This document shows, piece after piece, positions 1-10,500 of a stretch of 64,000 bases of DNA. The position numbers and the translations under genes are program-made. Numbering within the stretch: position 1 is the first letter of the stretch; each line of letters starts with the position of its first letter. Source of the DNA: Brachionus koreanus (Eukaryota > Rotifera > Eurotatoria > Ploima > Brachionidae); NCBI GenBank assembly GCA_016987375.1, contig PJRA01000313.1:1318715-1382714 (forward strand). The letters run 5' to 3'. The notes under the pieces are model-generated. The model ran no database searches and had not been told where the DNA came from. It saw only the letters and a program-made list of their open reading frames with translations.

Positions 1-874
1 TCTAAATATAAAAAGTCCAATTTTTCAATATTCTTTTTTTTTTTGAAATATGCTCATTTTTGAAGAGAGAGAGAGATAAAGAAAAAAATCAAGAAAGATT
101 ACAGATAATTTTTGTTATTGTGTCTTACATCTCTTTACTTTTAAAATCAATATATTCAAAAACATATGGTTGATCTCAACTTTATTTAATTCAATAGCTT
201 TTTTTAGCTTAGATAAATATAGTTAAAAAAAGATACAAAAAAAAATTTTTTAAACTATTTTTTTTTAAACATTGATCAAGCAAACCAAGGATAGACAGTA
301 TTGAAATGGTTGAAATCAATTTTAATTAAAAAATTTTAAACATCTAAAAATAACAATCTCAAATTAAGTTTTAAAAATATTTTATCAAAAATAAAAAAGT
401 ATAGATAAAATTAATAATAGCATTTTTCATGCATGGATTTTAAAAGGTGACAACTATTACTAATGACAATTTTATTAGAATAGACTTTTTGAAAATAAAT
501 TTTTAAGATTCTCAATTAATTAAATTATTTCCATAAAATTAAATTTAATTCAATACTCGTAATTCAAGATAAAAGTTTTCCTATTAACATGTATGAATAA
601 AATAAGTAGTTTTGCATTCAAAAAGAATATTTCTAAAAACCTTATTTTATTTTTTTTTTGGATTTAAAATAAGTTTAACTCAGTGAAACTAAGAAGAATG
701 ATATTTTTTAAAATTTAATTTTTCATATTCGGAAAAAACCAAATTCAATCGATTTTTCCCTAATTTAGTATTTTTAAATAATTATTATGCAAAATATGTC
801 AAGCGCATCGGAGTTTTTTTAAATAGAAAAATAACAAAAAATAAAAGCTGATACAGAAATTTTAACAAAGTTGT
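1..874. other. AT-rich intergenic, no gene seen
   Basis: No open frame of convincing composition on either strand. A short GA run lies at about 64-77. The last 100 bases are the 5' flank of the RING gene, with an AG (869-870) five bases before its ATG. Confidence 0.6.
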
Positions 875-1978
875 ATGGAGCAATTCGAAGAATGCCCTAT
901 TTGCTTAAATGAATATGATCTAAATCGACTGCCAGTTTTTTTGTTACCATGTAGACATACATTTTGCCAGCAATGTGTATCCATATTGACATCAAAAGAA
1001 TGTCCTTTTTGTAGACTTCAGTTCAATGGTACAGAAAAGAATACTTCATTCATAAAAGACTATTCAACCCATCGATTAAGCAAAATTGAAGCCATTTTGG
1101 ATGAAAATTATCAAAAAAAACTTGAAATATTCGATAAGAATAGCAAAAATTTAACGAATGTAAAGCAGATTTTTCAGCTTAATTTTGATCAATTGCAAAA
1201 CGAACAGTTCAAATCAGGTTTTAGTGAATTGTTTAACTTAAAGTTAAAGACTCAAAAAATGGATGAAGTTAATTTTTATTTCATATCATTAAAATACAAA
1301 GCAATTAAAGAAGAATTGAAAAACATGCAAGATCAAAATTTTGAGACAAATTATATTGATTATATGGTCAAACGAATAGAACGATTTTTGGAAAAAGAAA
1401 CTTTGGTTCAGTGTAATGAGTTTTTAGATGGTAAAAAGTTTTATCAAGAATGCTACAGTGAATACATAATGGAAAAATTTGGATATCTGAGAAATGAATT
1501 AGAGTTAAGTGAAAAATTACTTGATTCTCATTTTAAAACAAACAATGAAATGTTCTTGCGTAACAACGGGCTTGTCAAGGATATTATTTCTAAATTAGAG
1601 TTAAAAAAGCTTCCAAAGGATATCAATTTAACCGAGTTCAAAGAAATGGTCAACGAGAGACTTCATGTTAAATTATTGATTGAAAATTTTCAAAATTTTG
1701 AAAATAAATATAAAGATTTAAAGAGATCAATTCAGAATAAGCAAATTATTGCTGATGATTTAGTTGAATTTTGTGAATATGATTTATTGGATCAAAAAAG
1801 TCAAATTGAAGACTTGATTACTAAAGTGGACATTTTTATAAAATTGAACAAAATTGAAAAGTTGTCGTTTAAACCGTTTGAAACGAGTTATTTAACATTT
1901 ATTAGTGATTACAGATCAAATCATAGTCGAAAAAAATTTGACAAATATAAAATTATTAATCATTTATTAAAAATTTGA
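875..1978 (+). CDS. RING-finger protein with a long helical C-terminus, single exon
   Basis: A 367-residue protein in one uninterrupted exon. Residues 7-46 form a classic C3HC4 RING finger: C7, C10, C26, H28, C31, C34, C43 and C46, with the usual CPIC, CRHTFC and CPFC signatures. This suggests an E3 ubiquitin ligase that binds an E2 enzyme through the RING. The remaining 320 residues are rich in K, E, L and N with long predicted helices, and no B-box, TRIM, SPRY or NHL domain is recognisable. The ATG is close to the RING, so the domain is at the extreme N-terminus. It ends 211 bp from the convergent REV1-like gene. I cannot assign an orthologue. A lineage-specific RING family is the likeliest explanation. 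The RING is seen directly and ligase activity is inferred. Confidence 0.85.
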   Translation: MEQFEECPICLNEYDLNRLPVFLLPCRHTFCQQCVSILTSKECPFCRLQFNGTEKNTSFIKDYSTHRLSKIEAILDENYQKKLEIFDKNSKNLTNVKQIFQLNFDQLQNEQFKSGFSELFNLKLKTQKMDEVNFYFISLKYKAIKEELKNMQDQNFETNYIDYMVKRIERFLEKETLVQCNEFLDGKKFYQECYSEYIMEKFGYLRNELELSEKLLDSHFKTNNEMFLRNNGLVKDIISKLELKKLPKDINLTEFKEMVNERLHVKLLIENFQNFENKYKDLKRSIQNKQIIADDLVEFCEYDLLDQKSQIEDLITKVDIFIKLNKIEKLSFKPFETSYLTFISDYRSNHSRKKFDKYKIINHLLKI

Positions 1979-2189
1979 AATTTTAGAAAATAAAATGTGA
2001 AAAAAAAAATCATTAAATTAATTTTAGACAGACATTGAATATTTTTCTTTATCATAATTAATAAGTATATAAAATATTTTTATGTACACCTTGAATGACG
2101 CAAAAACTTGAAAACAAGAAAAGCATTCTTAAAGCGCTTTTTAAATTTTTTTTTTCAAAATTTAATTCAAATTAATTACTTGCATAATT

Positions 2190-3199
2190 TTAGTCTAAAT
2201 TTAAGGTACTGTCGTATTTTTCAAAAAACAGAGATTGAATAGATGAACATATTTCATTAAAAGCCTCAGTCCACTCAACGGACCCATTAATTACAATTAA
2301 TTTTTTTATTATTTTCAGTGAAATTCTTACAAAATCAATTTCTTTTTTAACTAGAAGAATGTGCGATAGATAATTTTGAAATTTAGTTAAATCTTGTTGA
2401 TCAATTTTTCCCTTACAGCAAGTCCAAATAATCCAGTCATTTAAAAAACATTTCAGCCATTCAATTTGTTTATCATAATTACTCAAATTTTTGATATTTA
2501 CAGAGCAGCCACTTATGCACTTGAATTTTTCAAGCCTTTCTTCAAAATCTAAATAATCTTTTAGATATTTCTCTCGTTCTTGATCTTGATCTTGGTCTTG
2601 ATCTTTTTTCTCTAAGCTGTCTCTTAACGGAGACTGGGATAAATCAATATAATCAATGCTTTTACTTTTTCTCTTTGTTTTACCTTCTTAAAAAACATCA
2701 TTATTAATTTGAATTAATAACAAAATAATCGAATAAATGTATTACCTTTTTTTAAATTGTCTTTATTAATGTAGATGGTAAGCTTATTTTGGGCTTTGTC
2801 ATGTGCACTCGTTACCAACAAATAGTTGTCGATACTGAGCAATTTTTTAGCCTTAATACAATCAACAACCCATTCTGGCTTTATTACAGTTTTGTTTTTT
2901 AGAGCCAGGGCCTTGGAATGAGCCAGATTTGAAGCAATGATGTAATTAACTCTTTCGTTCATGTATTCAAAGTAAAATCCACCATGTTTTATCATCAAAG
3001 CTTTTAGCTCAATTGCAGTTGGATTAGTATAGCCGTTCACAAAAATTCCGATATTTCTGAACAGGTTTTTGGTTTCATTTTCATCCACATAATCACTTTT
3101 TTCCTGATTATATTGATGTAGTAGTTTTTGTTTTTTGGCTGAGAAGTAAGAAGTCCAGTTCCAATCGTTTCCAGTTTTTTTTTCATCTGGACGCTGCAT
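2190..3199 (-). CDS. REV1-like: REV1-like protein with BRCT and C-terminal domain but no polymerase core
   Basis: Two exons, 3199-2746 and 2686-2190, joined by a 59-bp GT-AG intron in phase 1, give a 316-residue protein. Residues about 45-130 form a REV1-type BRCT domain, with the IFVNGYTNPTAIELK stretch, the HGG turn and the PEWVVDCI helix. REV1 has the same short W-rich leader before its BRCT. After a basic (KRKSKS) and then acidic linker with repeated DQ, the last ~95 residues match the REV1 C-terminal domain, the docking site for REV7 and for the RIR peptides of Y-family polymerases. The match includes the WTEAFNEI helix and the final Y-DSTLNL. Animal REV1 has about 1,250 residues. Here the whole deoxycytidyl-transferase core, little-finger domain and ubiquitin-binding motifs are absent, and the 59-bp intron has no room for them. 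It is probably a scaffold for translesion synthesis, and a full-length REV1 may exist elsewhere. Confidence 0.85.
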
Positions 3200-5592
3200 T
3201 ATGTTTGAAAGCCTTCAATTTTGCTCAATTAAAACATGATAAATTTATTATTATTTGAATATTATTATTTATTTTTGAAAATTGATTAAAAATTAGTCTG
3301 AAAAAGCCATCAAAAAAAATTATATTTTTTTTTTAAATTTTTTATTTATTAAATGGAAATTTGATTCCAACTAGTTCAAATAACATTTTTTTCGCTGAAA
3401 AAATATTTTTAAATAAAATGCATGACAAAAAAAAGTTAAAATTAACTAAAAATTGAGATTAAGTTTTAAAGTATTATATTTTTTAATAGTTTAATCTCAC
3501 CCTATTCTAAAAAATGGTTTTATCTTACTAATTTTTAAATTTAGAGATTTTTTTTTTGACTTTTGGTATGTTATACTTAGAAAATGTTTAGCCCAAAAAC
3601 AAACTTGAGCATTTTCCATTCCATTCATTTATCTAACATCGTTAATATCTTTTAAGTTTATTCCCCAAAGACAATTCGATTGCTTCTAAAATTCGAAATC
3701 TCCTTTAACATTTGATTTTTATTTGCATGATTTATTCTATAAACCAAATTTACAAAATAATTTTGTAGAATTGAATTAAAGCATCTTTAATTCTCTTACT
3801 AAGTCAAAGTAAAGATAATTATTTTAATTTTTTTTTTCTTAATATGAATCAAAATTTTTTAAGAATTAAAAATGCTTAGTTTTTAAAATCAATTTTATAA
3901 AATTTTATTTTTATTTAAAAGCATTTAAGTTGTGATAATTTAAGTTTTCATAACTGTCTTAATTAACCATATCATGAAATACCATTATTAATTATTCCTA
4001 GCATTTTATTTGCTTGATTAACAGATAAATTTACTTATAAATTTAAAACTTGTTAGATAAATATTAAGATTTTTTTGAAAAATAAAATAATTAACCGAGA
4101 ACAGAACAGAACAAATAGATGATTTTTCTTTATTTATAGCTACCATAGCCAGACTAAAGCTAGTCTCGCTCCGCAGGTATCCTGCTGTAGCTTATCATTA
4201 TTATTATTATACTTTTCATGGTTATTCTATATAAAAATGCTCAATGAAAAAATTAACTGATGAGATTAAATCAGATTTTACGCACATAACTGAATTTTAT
4301 TTTTTTCAAGTATTTGAGATCAAAAAATGTTGTGAACTAGGCTTAAGTGAATGGATGAATTCGCATTTCAATTTGTGTCAATGTAAACAATGATGGAAAG
4401 TATCAAGAAAAAGAATTTTTTAGCTGTGTGGATGGTTTTAGAGAGATTAATTTTTAATTAAAGTTTTCTTTTTAAAATGAAATAAAATTTATTTTCTGGA
4501 ATTTTTTTCTAAAAAAAAAAATTTTATTTAATTCTTATGAAGCTAAAATTTTGTTTTTAGATGTTCGCTATTTAATAGTTTATTACTGCTTTTAAAATTT
4601 GCTTTTTTTAGTATCCCAAATAAAAAAAGAAATATATACAATATATGATGGTAATTTATAAATTTATTTATTAATAATTTTTTTTGATTTTGTAGATAAT
4701 TATCATCAATAGTTCAATCAATCCATTATTAAATCAACTAAAAGATAAATGTGTGCGGAAGCCAAAAGAGAAATCAAATGAGAAATCAAATATTTGATTC
4801 TTTTAATACAAAATGTAAAAGCATTAAAAGAATCAAATGAGGATTAATTTAAAAGTCAAAATTTGAATAATGTCTAGTCATTAAATAAATTTAATAATTG
4901 TAAAGACTTAAATTAATTTTTTTTTTTTGGTAAAAAATTTGAAAGTTTCCCTTAAAATTGTTTATTTTTTATAAATATCTAATCAAATAAAAGTATTTGA
5001 TATTTAATTTTTTTATAAAAGTAAAATATCCAAATTAAATTATTTAAAATTTTGATTTTAATTAAACTAGCGTTGATCAAATCAATCTTTGCTTGTTTAA
5101 GTGCCAATCATACATAAAAATGAATTTTAAATATTTGAATAAATTAAACCTAAATTTATTTATTAAAATTTTATACAAAAAAAAAGAGAAAAAAAAAGTA
5201 AAAAACAATTCAATTTCATAAAATTTTAAAATAATGAAGAAATCTTTAATTTGATCAATTTTTTTTAAATTAATTTCATAATTTAATCAGAAAACAAATT
5301 AATTTTTAATTGCAATTTGTGTACTTGTATATGATCTGTGTGCTCGACCACTCTGCAGCATTCTAAACTAACTGCTGACTAATCTAAAAACACCGGATCG
5401 AGAGGTTTCAAATGGTTAAAATTTTTACATTAAAATCTATTTACAAATAAATATTTTACTTTGGAAACATAATGTTTTAACTTTAAAAAAAATATATATA
5501 GAGAAATTTACTTGAACAAAATAAAAAAAGGCTTCTCAAAATACAAAATAGAAAAATTAATTTAAAAAAAAAAAGAATGTTAATAACAAAAC
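3200..5592. other. Intergenic, gene-poor, one structured repeat
   Basis: AT-rich sequence between two minus-strand genes. No coding frame is supported. The only unusual stretch is the GC-richer, hairpin-forming block at 4137-4212, listed separately. A slightly GC-richer patch at about 5330-5405 has no recognisable identity. Confidence 0.5.
4137..4212. repeat. Hairpin-rich block ending in an ATT microsatellite
   Basis: An outer 6-bp stem (AGCTAC at 4138-4143 with GTAGCT at 4187-4192) encloses two perfect hairpins. One is AGACTA/TAGTCT at 4151-4166 with a four-base loop. The other is GCAGG/CCTGC at 4173-4185 with a three-base loop. The block runs straight into an ATT repeat. The shape resembles the 3' end of a small retroposon, or a structured RNA element. 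It lacks the T-loop and acceptor lengths of a tRNA. Identity is unknown. Confidence 0.4.
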
Positions 5593-7599
5593 TTAAATCA
5601 TAGACTGTTTAATGTGTTTTTTTGGCTTGCGTAAATCATCAAATTTAGGTTCCAAGTATTCATCAGTATTTTCCTCAAAAGTCTTGGAAGAAAATCGCGA
5701 CGAAGATCTAGTGTCGTCAAAGAACGAGTTGTCGACTGGATTTTGGTCGAACGATTGCTGCATTATGCGAGAGCCATTATAGATCGGAATTGAGTGGTTA
5801 TTTGTGTACACACTTTCATTGTCATAATTTTGGTTAATAGTCTCAGGTGAAATCATCAATGTGTTCAAATAGTTTGATGGTCTTGATGGCGTGCGATAGA
5901 AATTTCCATTAATCGAACTAAAATCGTGATGTTCTCGGATAACATCGGGCTTTAGGGGAACTGTAGTAGTCGAATCGGCTCGAATCGAATTCGATCCAGT
6001 ATAGATAGTGCTACGCTTATTTATGCTGCTATAATCGCTGCCCGAAAACGCGTAATCTTGCTCTTCTTTTTTGACAGCGCGTTTATGACGTATTAGGCAA
6101 ACACTAGCTAAAATAATCACAAAAAAACAGAATAAAAACAAAATACCAAATATTATGTAATATATAAGAGGTTGATCTTTGAAAATGTTTCTTTGTACCG
6201 ATGGTAGATAAGTTAATTCGGTAAAGTTTAAGGACGATAGTGTTTGATTAATAAAATATTCCTCCTTACTTCGGTTTATAATGTTAAATAAGACTCCTTT
6301 TTTGCCATAAATTGGCCTGGGTATGTTAGGTGGTCTAGAATCAGACAAATAAAATGCAATGCATGAAATTTCCTCTTGTCGAATGGGATAATCAAGGCTC
6401 ATTGTTAGCGATGAGTGAACTTTGAATGTCAAATTTCCTCTCTTTGTTTCCGAATGAGTTAGAAAGCTGTCCGAAGATTCCAAGTCTCTGACTACATCTT
6501 TTGAACCCATTAGCCATTTGACGTAAGGCGTCGGGAAGCCTTCCACTTCACAATTTAGTCTTATTTTTAGCAATTTGTCTTTGTAAAAACCTAAATTATT
6601 TATGTGATTTTTAATTTTTAAATCACAAAAAAAATTATTATCTTCAATGTCCTCAATATTTATTTGTTTGAGGGCTACATCGGCTGTTAAGTCATAAGTA
6701 GGCAAAACACTGTTTGTAATTAAAAAATTTGTTGTATTAACAAATAAATTTTTTGTTTCGACAATGTAATTTTTGTTAATTGTCTTTAGATTTCCTAAAC
6801 ACGTTTGTCGACTGTTCTTATAATCGTCCGATTTGGATTTTTTTTTAAGCAGAAATTTTTTGAACCACAACAATCTACAGTCACATTTAAGGGGGTTGTT
6901 AAACAGGTAAAGACTAGTTAGACCTTTATTTGAAAAATTATCTATATACTTTATTTGATTGCCAGAAAGGTCTAGGAGCTTTAAATTTTTTACTAAGTCA
7001 AACACTGCTGGATTTACATACTCGACTAAAGAGTTGTTTAGATAAAGATTTGAGAATTTGACAAAGTATGTGTCTGATGAGTCGGTCATGTCTCCCATGT
7101 CAAGTTTTTTGATCGGATTCTGGCTCAGTCTGAGTGTAACCAATTTGTACAAATTTTTCACTGAATTCCATGGTATCATTTGAAACGAGTTGTTTGAAAG
7201 ATCGAGCTCATTGAGCTCGAGAATTTTTAGACCTGATTTATTGAGCTCCAGGCCCTTTGGATCTTCAATTATGAACGATGTGTAATAGAATGCATGCGAT
7301 TCTATTTGGCCAAATTGATTCGATGAAAGATTGAGGGTCGAGTTTAACTGCTTGAATAGATTGAATGACAAATTTTTTATAATTTCTCCCTGAGGCTCTG
7401 TGCTGAACATGTTGTTTGACAAATCAAGGTAGTTGCTTGCTCTTACATTCAACTCCAATTTGACCAAATTCGACCACTTTAGCTCTTTGTTTGAGCAGTT
7501 AAATTTCCACAAATTGTCCAAAGACGGACAATAGTCTGAGTCGAACTTGTTGCCTCTTACGTTCATCAATAGCAAGACTGTTAGAATAAATAAATTCAT
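5593..7599 (-). CDS. LRR-Ig single-pass membrane protein
   Basis: One exon encodes 668 residues. A signal peptide (about residues 1-16) leads into a cysteine-bearing N-cap, then roughly six leucine-rich repeats with the L-x-LS-N pattern. The LRR C-terminal cap follows (NPLKCDCRLLWFKKFL, with a later CLGN cysteine). After a spacer comes one Ig-like domain, whose two cysteines sit in LNCEVEG and ISCIAFY with the tryptophan in VKWLMG. A hydrophobic segment near residues 480-505 is the transmembrane helix, with a basic stop-transfer (RHKR). A cytoplasmic tail of about 160 residues follows, rich in S, T, N and Y. The architecture is that of kekkon, LRIG, AMIGO or NLRR-type neuronal adhesion and receptor proteins, and a one-to-one orthologue cannot be named. 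The intronless structure contrasts with most neighbours. Adhesion or receptor-modulating function is inferred from architecture. Confidence 0.85.
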   Translation of the reverse strand: MNLFILTVLLLMNVRGNKFDSDYCPSLDNLWKFNCSNKELKWSNLVKLELNVRASNYLDLSNNMFSTEPQGEIIKNLSFNLFKQLNSTLNLSSNQFGQIESHAFYYTSFIIEDPKGLELNKSGLKILELNELDLSNNSFQMIPWNSVKNLYKLVTLRLSQNPIKKLDMGDMTDSSDTYFVKFSNLYLNNSLVEYVNPAVFDLVKNLKLLDLSGNQIKYIDNFSNKGLTSLYLFNNPLKCDCRLLWFKKFLLKKKSKSDDYKNSRQTCLGNLKTINKNYIVETKNLFVNTTNFLITNSVLPTYDLTADVALKQINIEDIEDNNFFCDLKIKNHINNLGFYKDKLLKIRLNCEVEGFPTPYVKWLMGSKDVVRDLESSDSFLTHSETKRGNLTFKVHSSLTMSLDYPIRQEEISCIAFYLSDSRPPNIPRPIYGKKGVLFNIINRSKEEYFINQTLSSLNFTELTYLPSVQRNIFKDQPLIYYIIFGILFLFCFFVIILASVCLIRHKRAVKKEEQDYAFSGSDYSSINKRSTIYTGSNSIRADSTTTVPLKPDVIREHHDFSSINGNFYRTPSRPSNYLNTLMISPETINQNYDNESVYTNNHSIPIYNGSRIMQQSFDQNPVDNSFFDDTRSSSRFSSKTFEENTDEYLEPKFDDLRKPKKHIKQSMI

Positions 7600-10500
7600 T
7601 TTTGCTTTAATTTTTGATCAAAATTGTGTGAATTTATAAAAAGTATTTGAAATTCTAATTTAAAATTTTAATTCGGCAAACAATTTCTTTTTTCTTCGTT
7701 TTAATTCACTTGAATATTTTTCGCATTTTGCTTTATTGTTAAAGTAATAATTTTGTATTCTATAGACTAATAGTCAAATATTGAGGTTCAAATTCTAAAG
7801 AACAATTTTAAATATTAAATAAAAAATTTATGGTGATATAATTCTATTGAGTTGAAAATTTTCTTTCACAAAGGCTGGCAGTGGTATGTCAAAATTTGAG
7901 AGAGAGAGAGAGAGAGAAAAAAAAAACTTAAAAAAAAAAAATAATTGAAGCCAAATGTCCAATATCCTATTCAACTAATTTACTCTAATTTGATATGAGA
8001 ATCGGAAAAAATATTAATTATTTAGTGCCAGATTTATTAAATGAAATCTAATAAATTTTCTTTCTCTACCAATTTACTGAATCATTTATATAAAAAAAAT
8101 GAAATTGTTTGTTTAAGCAAATATTATAATTTACCTTTTACAAAATCGTTAATTTTCAAGTTGTTGATTTTTTGAATTTAGCAAATTTTATAGTGAACTT
8201 TAGAAAAACTACAATCTACTGGTTATAACTTTAAGTAGTCTAAGAATTTTGTGTACGCATTTTGTAGACAAAGTAAAATCCAACAAGATAATCTTGACTT
8301 TTGATGGTCTGTCGTTGCCAATTAATTAGTTTTGTCATAAAAATTTATTTCTTAGGATTAAGAATAAAACCAATTAACTAATAGCGGAAAATAATTTTCT
8401 AGGTAGCTTATTTTTTTAGAGACCTCAAATCGATTTTAAATACTACTCTGCTTGTATGAAAATTAGAAATTTAAAAAATATTAAATTACAACAATCTACT
8501 TGGATAGCTTGAAGCACGTTTACTTGAAACAAAACCGAGAAGAGTCACTATTTGTCTTTTTCTCTGTATTCTTTCTTAATATTTGTTTTTTTAAATTTAG
8601 TAATACATTTTTATTATGTTTGCTTTTTAAAAACTAAAAACTGACTGATAACTCAAAAAATTTATAATAAATATTTTACTCGTATTTAAGACTTGATTAA
8701 ATTAAAGGTATGTTTGTCAAGGTATGTTTGTTTGGTTATATCATTGCATAAATAGAGATAAATGATTTTGATGCCTTAGAAAATCCAAGCAGTTTTTTTT
8801 TCAAATTACATTTCTAATTTACCTTTATTTAAAAAAAATTTTAAATTGCATTAAAAAAAAAATCAAAATATGCAATGTAATGTGTTTGAAAGCAAAAATT
8901 GGGCCTGAAATGAAACTAAAATTAGAAGATTTAATCGCTCGATTAAGACTAGTTTGTGAATGACACAAAAATTAACTGAAATTAAAGAGTTGTGTCCAAG
9001 CAATTTTAAATTAGAAAAATATTTGCATTTTAACGATTTTATCATTTTAAGTGCCCGACATAAATGAAAACTTGGTCTCAACTAAAAAAAAAAAAACTAG
9101 CATCATATCAATAAAATTTTTTAATTTTAATTCAAAATATTTAATAAAGCTAATTAAAAAATAATTAATTTTTGTGATTATCGTTCAAACTGAGCCATAT
9201 TAAACTAAACTAAGATTTGCTGGTATCATATTTGGGGCCTATAGAATCAAAAAAATATCTAGTCTAAGGATGCATGTTTTTTTAAATAATTTTTAGACGT
9301 CATGTTAAACAAAAAAAAAGCTAAATAAAATAAGTCACATAACTGACCTAAACTTTCAGTTTCAATTGCATTTTAAATCGAAGAATTTGACAATAAACTA
9401 GTCGTAAAAATATCCCTTGTCCCACTCCCAATTTAGATCTTATTTTATGTTATCTCATTCTATTTTAAAAAAGACAATTGATAACTACTTTTTTCTATGT
9501 AACAAACTCTTAACAACGCCTTGTAAACAACAACTTATCTTAACTAATAAAATATACAATATAGGCCAAAAATATTTCAAGTGTATTTTTTATATTTTCC
9601 GAAACAATATCTTAACTTGTTGCTTCTGACTCTAGTTGCCCAAAGCTTATTGACTATTTGATTAGAAGAGCTTCAAGTTATCTATTTCGAAAGAATAATT
9701 TGAACGATTAATTTTACAAATCATGTGAATATGATTTATGTTTTGGCTTTTTTATTTTATTTTTTCAAAAGCGATTCAGTTTATGCTCGTTCTCTTGAGC
9801 TTCTTTTCGGCTTATTAACGATAAAAAATTGCTAGGGTTTATTTGGGCTATAAATCGAAAAAAAATTAGAAAAAAAAACCATCAGTTATTATTAGATTTT
9901 ATTTAAATTCACTTATCAAGATAAATAAGAATATTTATTGCTTCAAAGCTATTAGAACAAAAGGTACTTCTCTTTTGAATTAAGTAATTAGTAAAATTTC
10001 TGCATTAAGTGCAAAATTCGCGAGTTAAATTAGTTCGACTGATAAATATCTTCAGATATTGCTCGAAAATCAAATACTGATATTTAAAAAAATATCTGAG
10101 AAATACAACTAGTTCTTTTACTTTCTTAAATTTGCCTATTTTATACGAAAAATTGGAAAAAATATTTAAATATAAAACAGAATTGATAAAATTGAAAAAT
10201 TTTTTTTTTCTTTTCTTCATTTAATTTAAAAACTATTGACTTAAAACCATACAATTTTTTTTAATTAAATCCTCTATCTAAATTTGACTCTTATTGTTTC
10301 TCTTTCCATCCGACTATTTATCTAATAAATTTGTTGAAAAATGTTTACTTAATTAAGTGAGCAATGACGGATTTTGGAAAATTTCAGCTAACAAAAAAAG
10401 CAAATATTACAAATTAGAGCTTTGTTCTATGCAAAATTAGCTTAAATTATCCTTGATTGAAACCAAAGATTTTTTATCTAAAAATTATTTTTATATAACG

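Noticed and set aside
7730..7800. tRNA-like T-loop string (GGTTCAAATTC)
   Set aside because: No acceptor, D or anticodon stems could be formed around it. No tRNA gene was found anywhere in the window.
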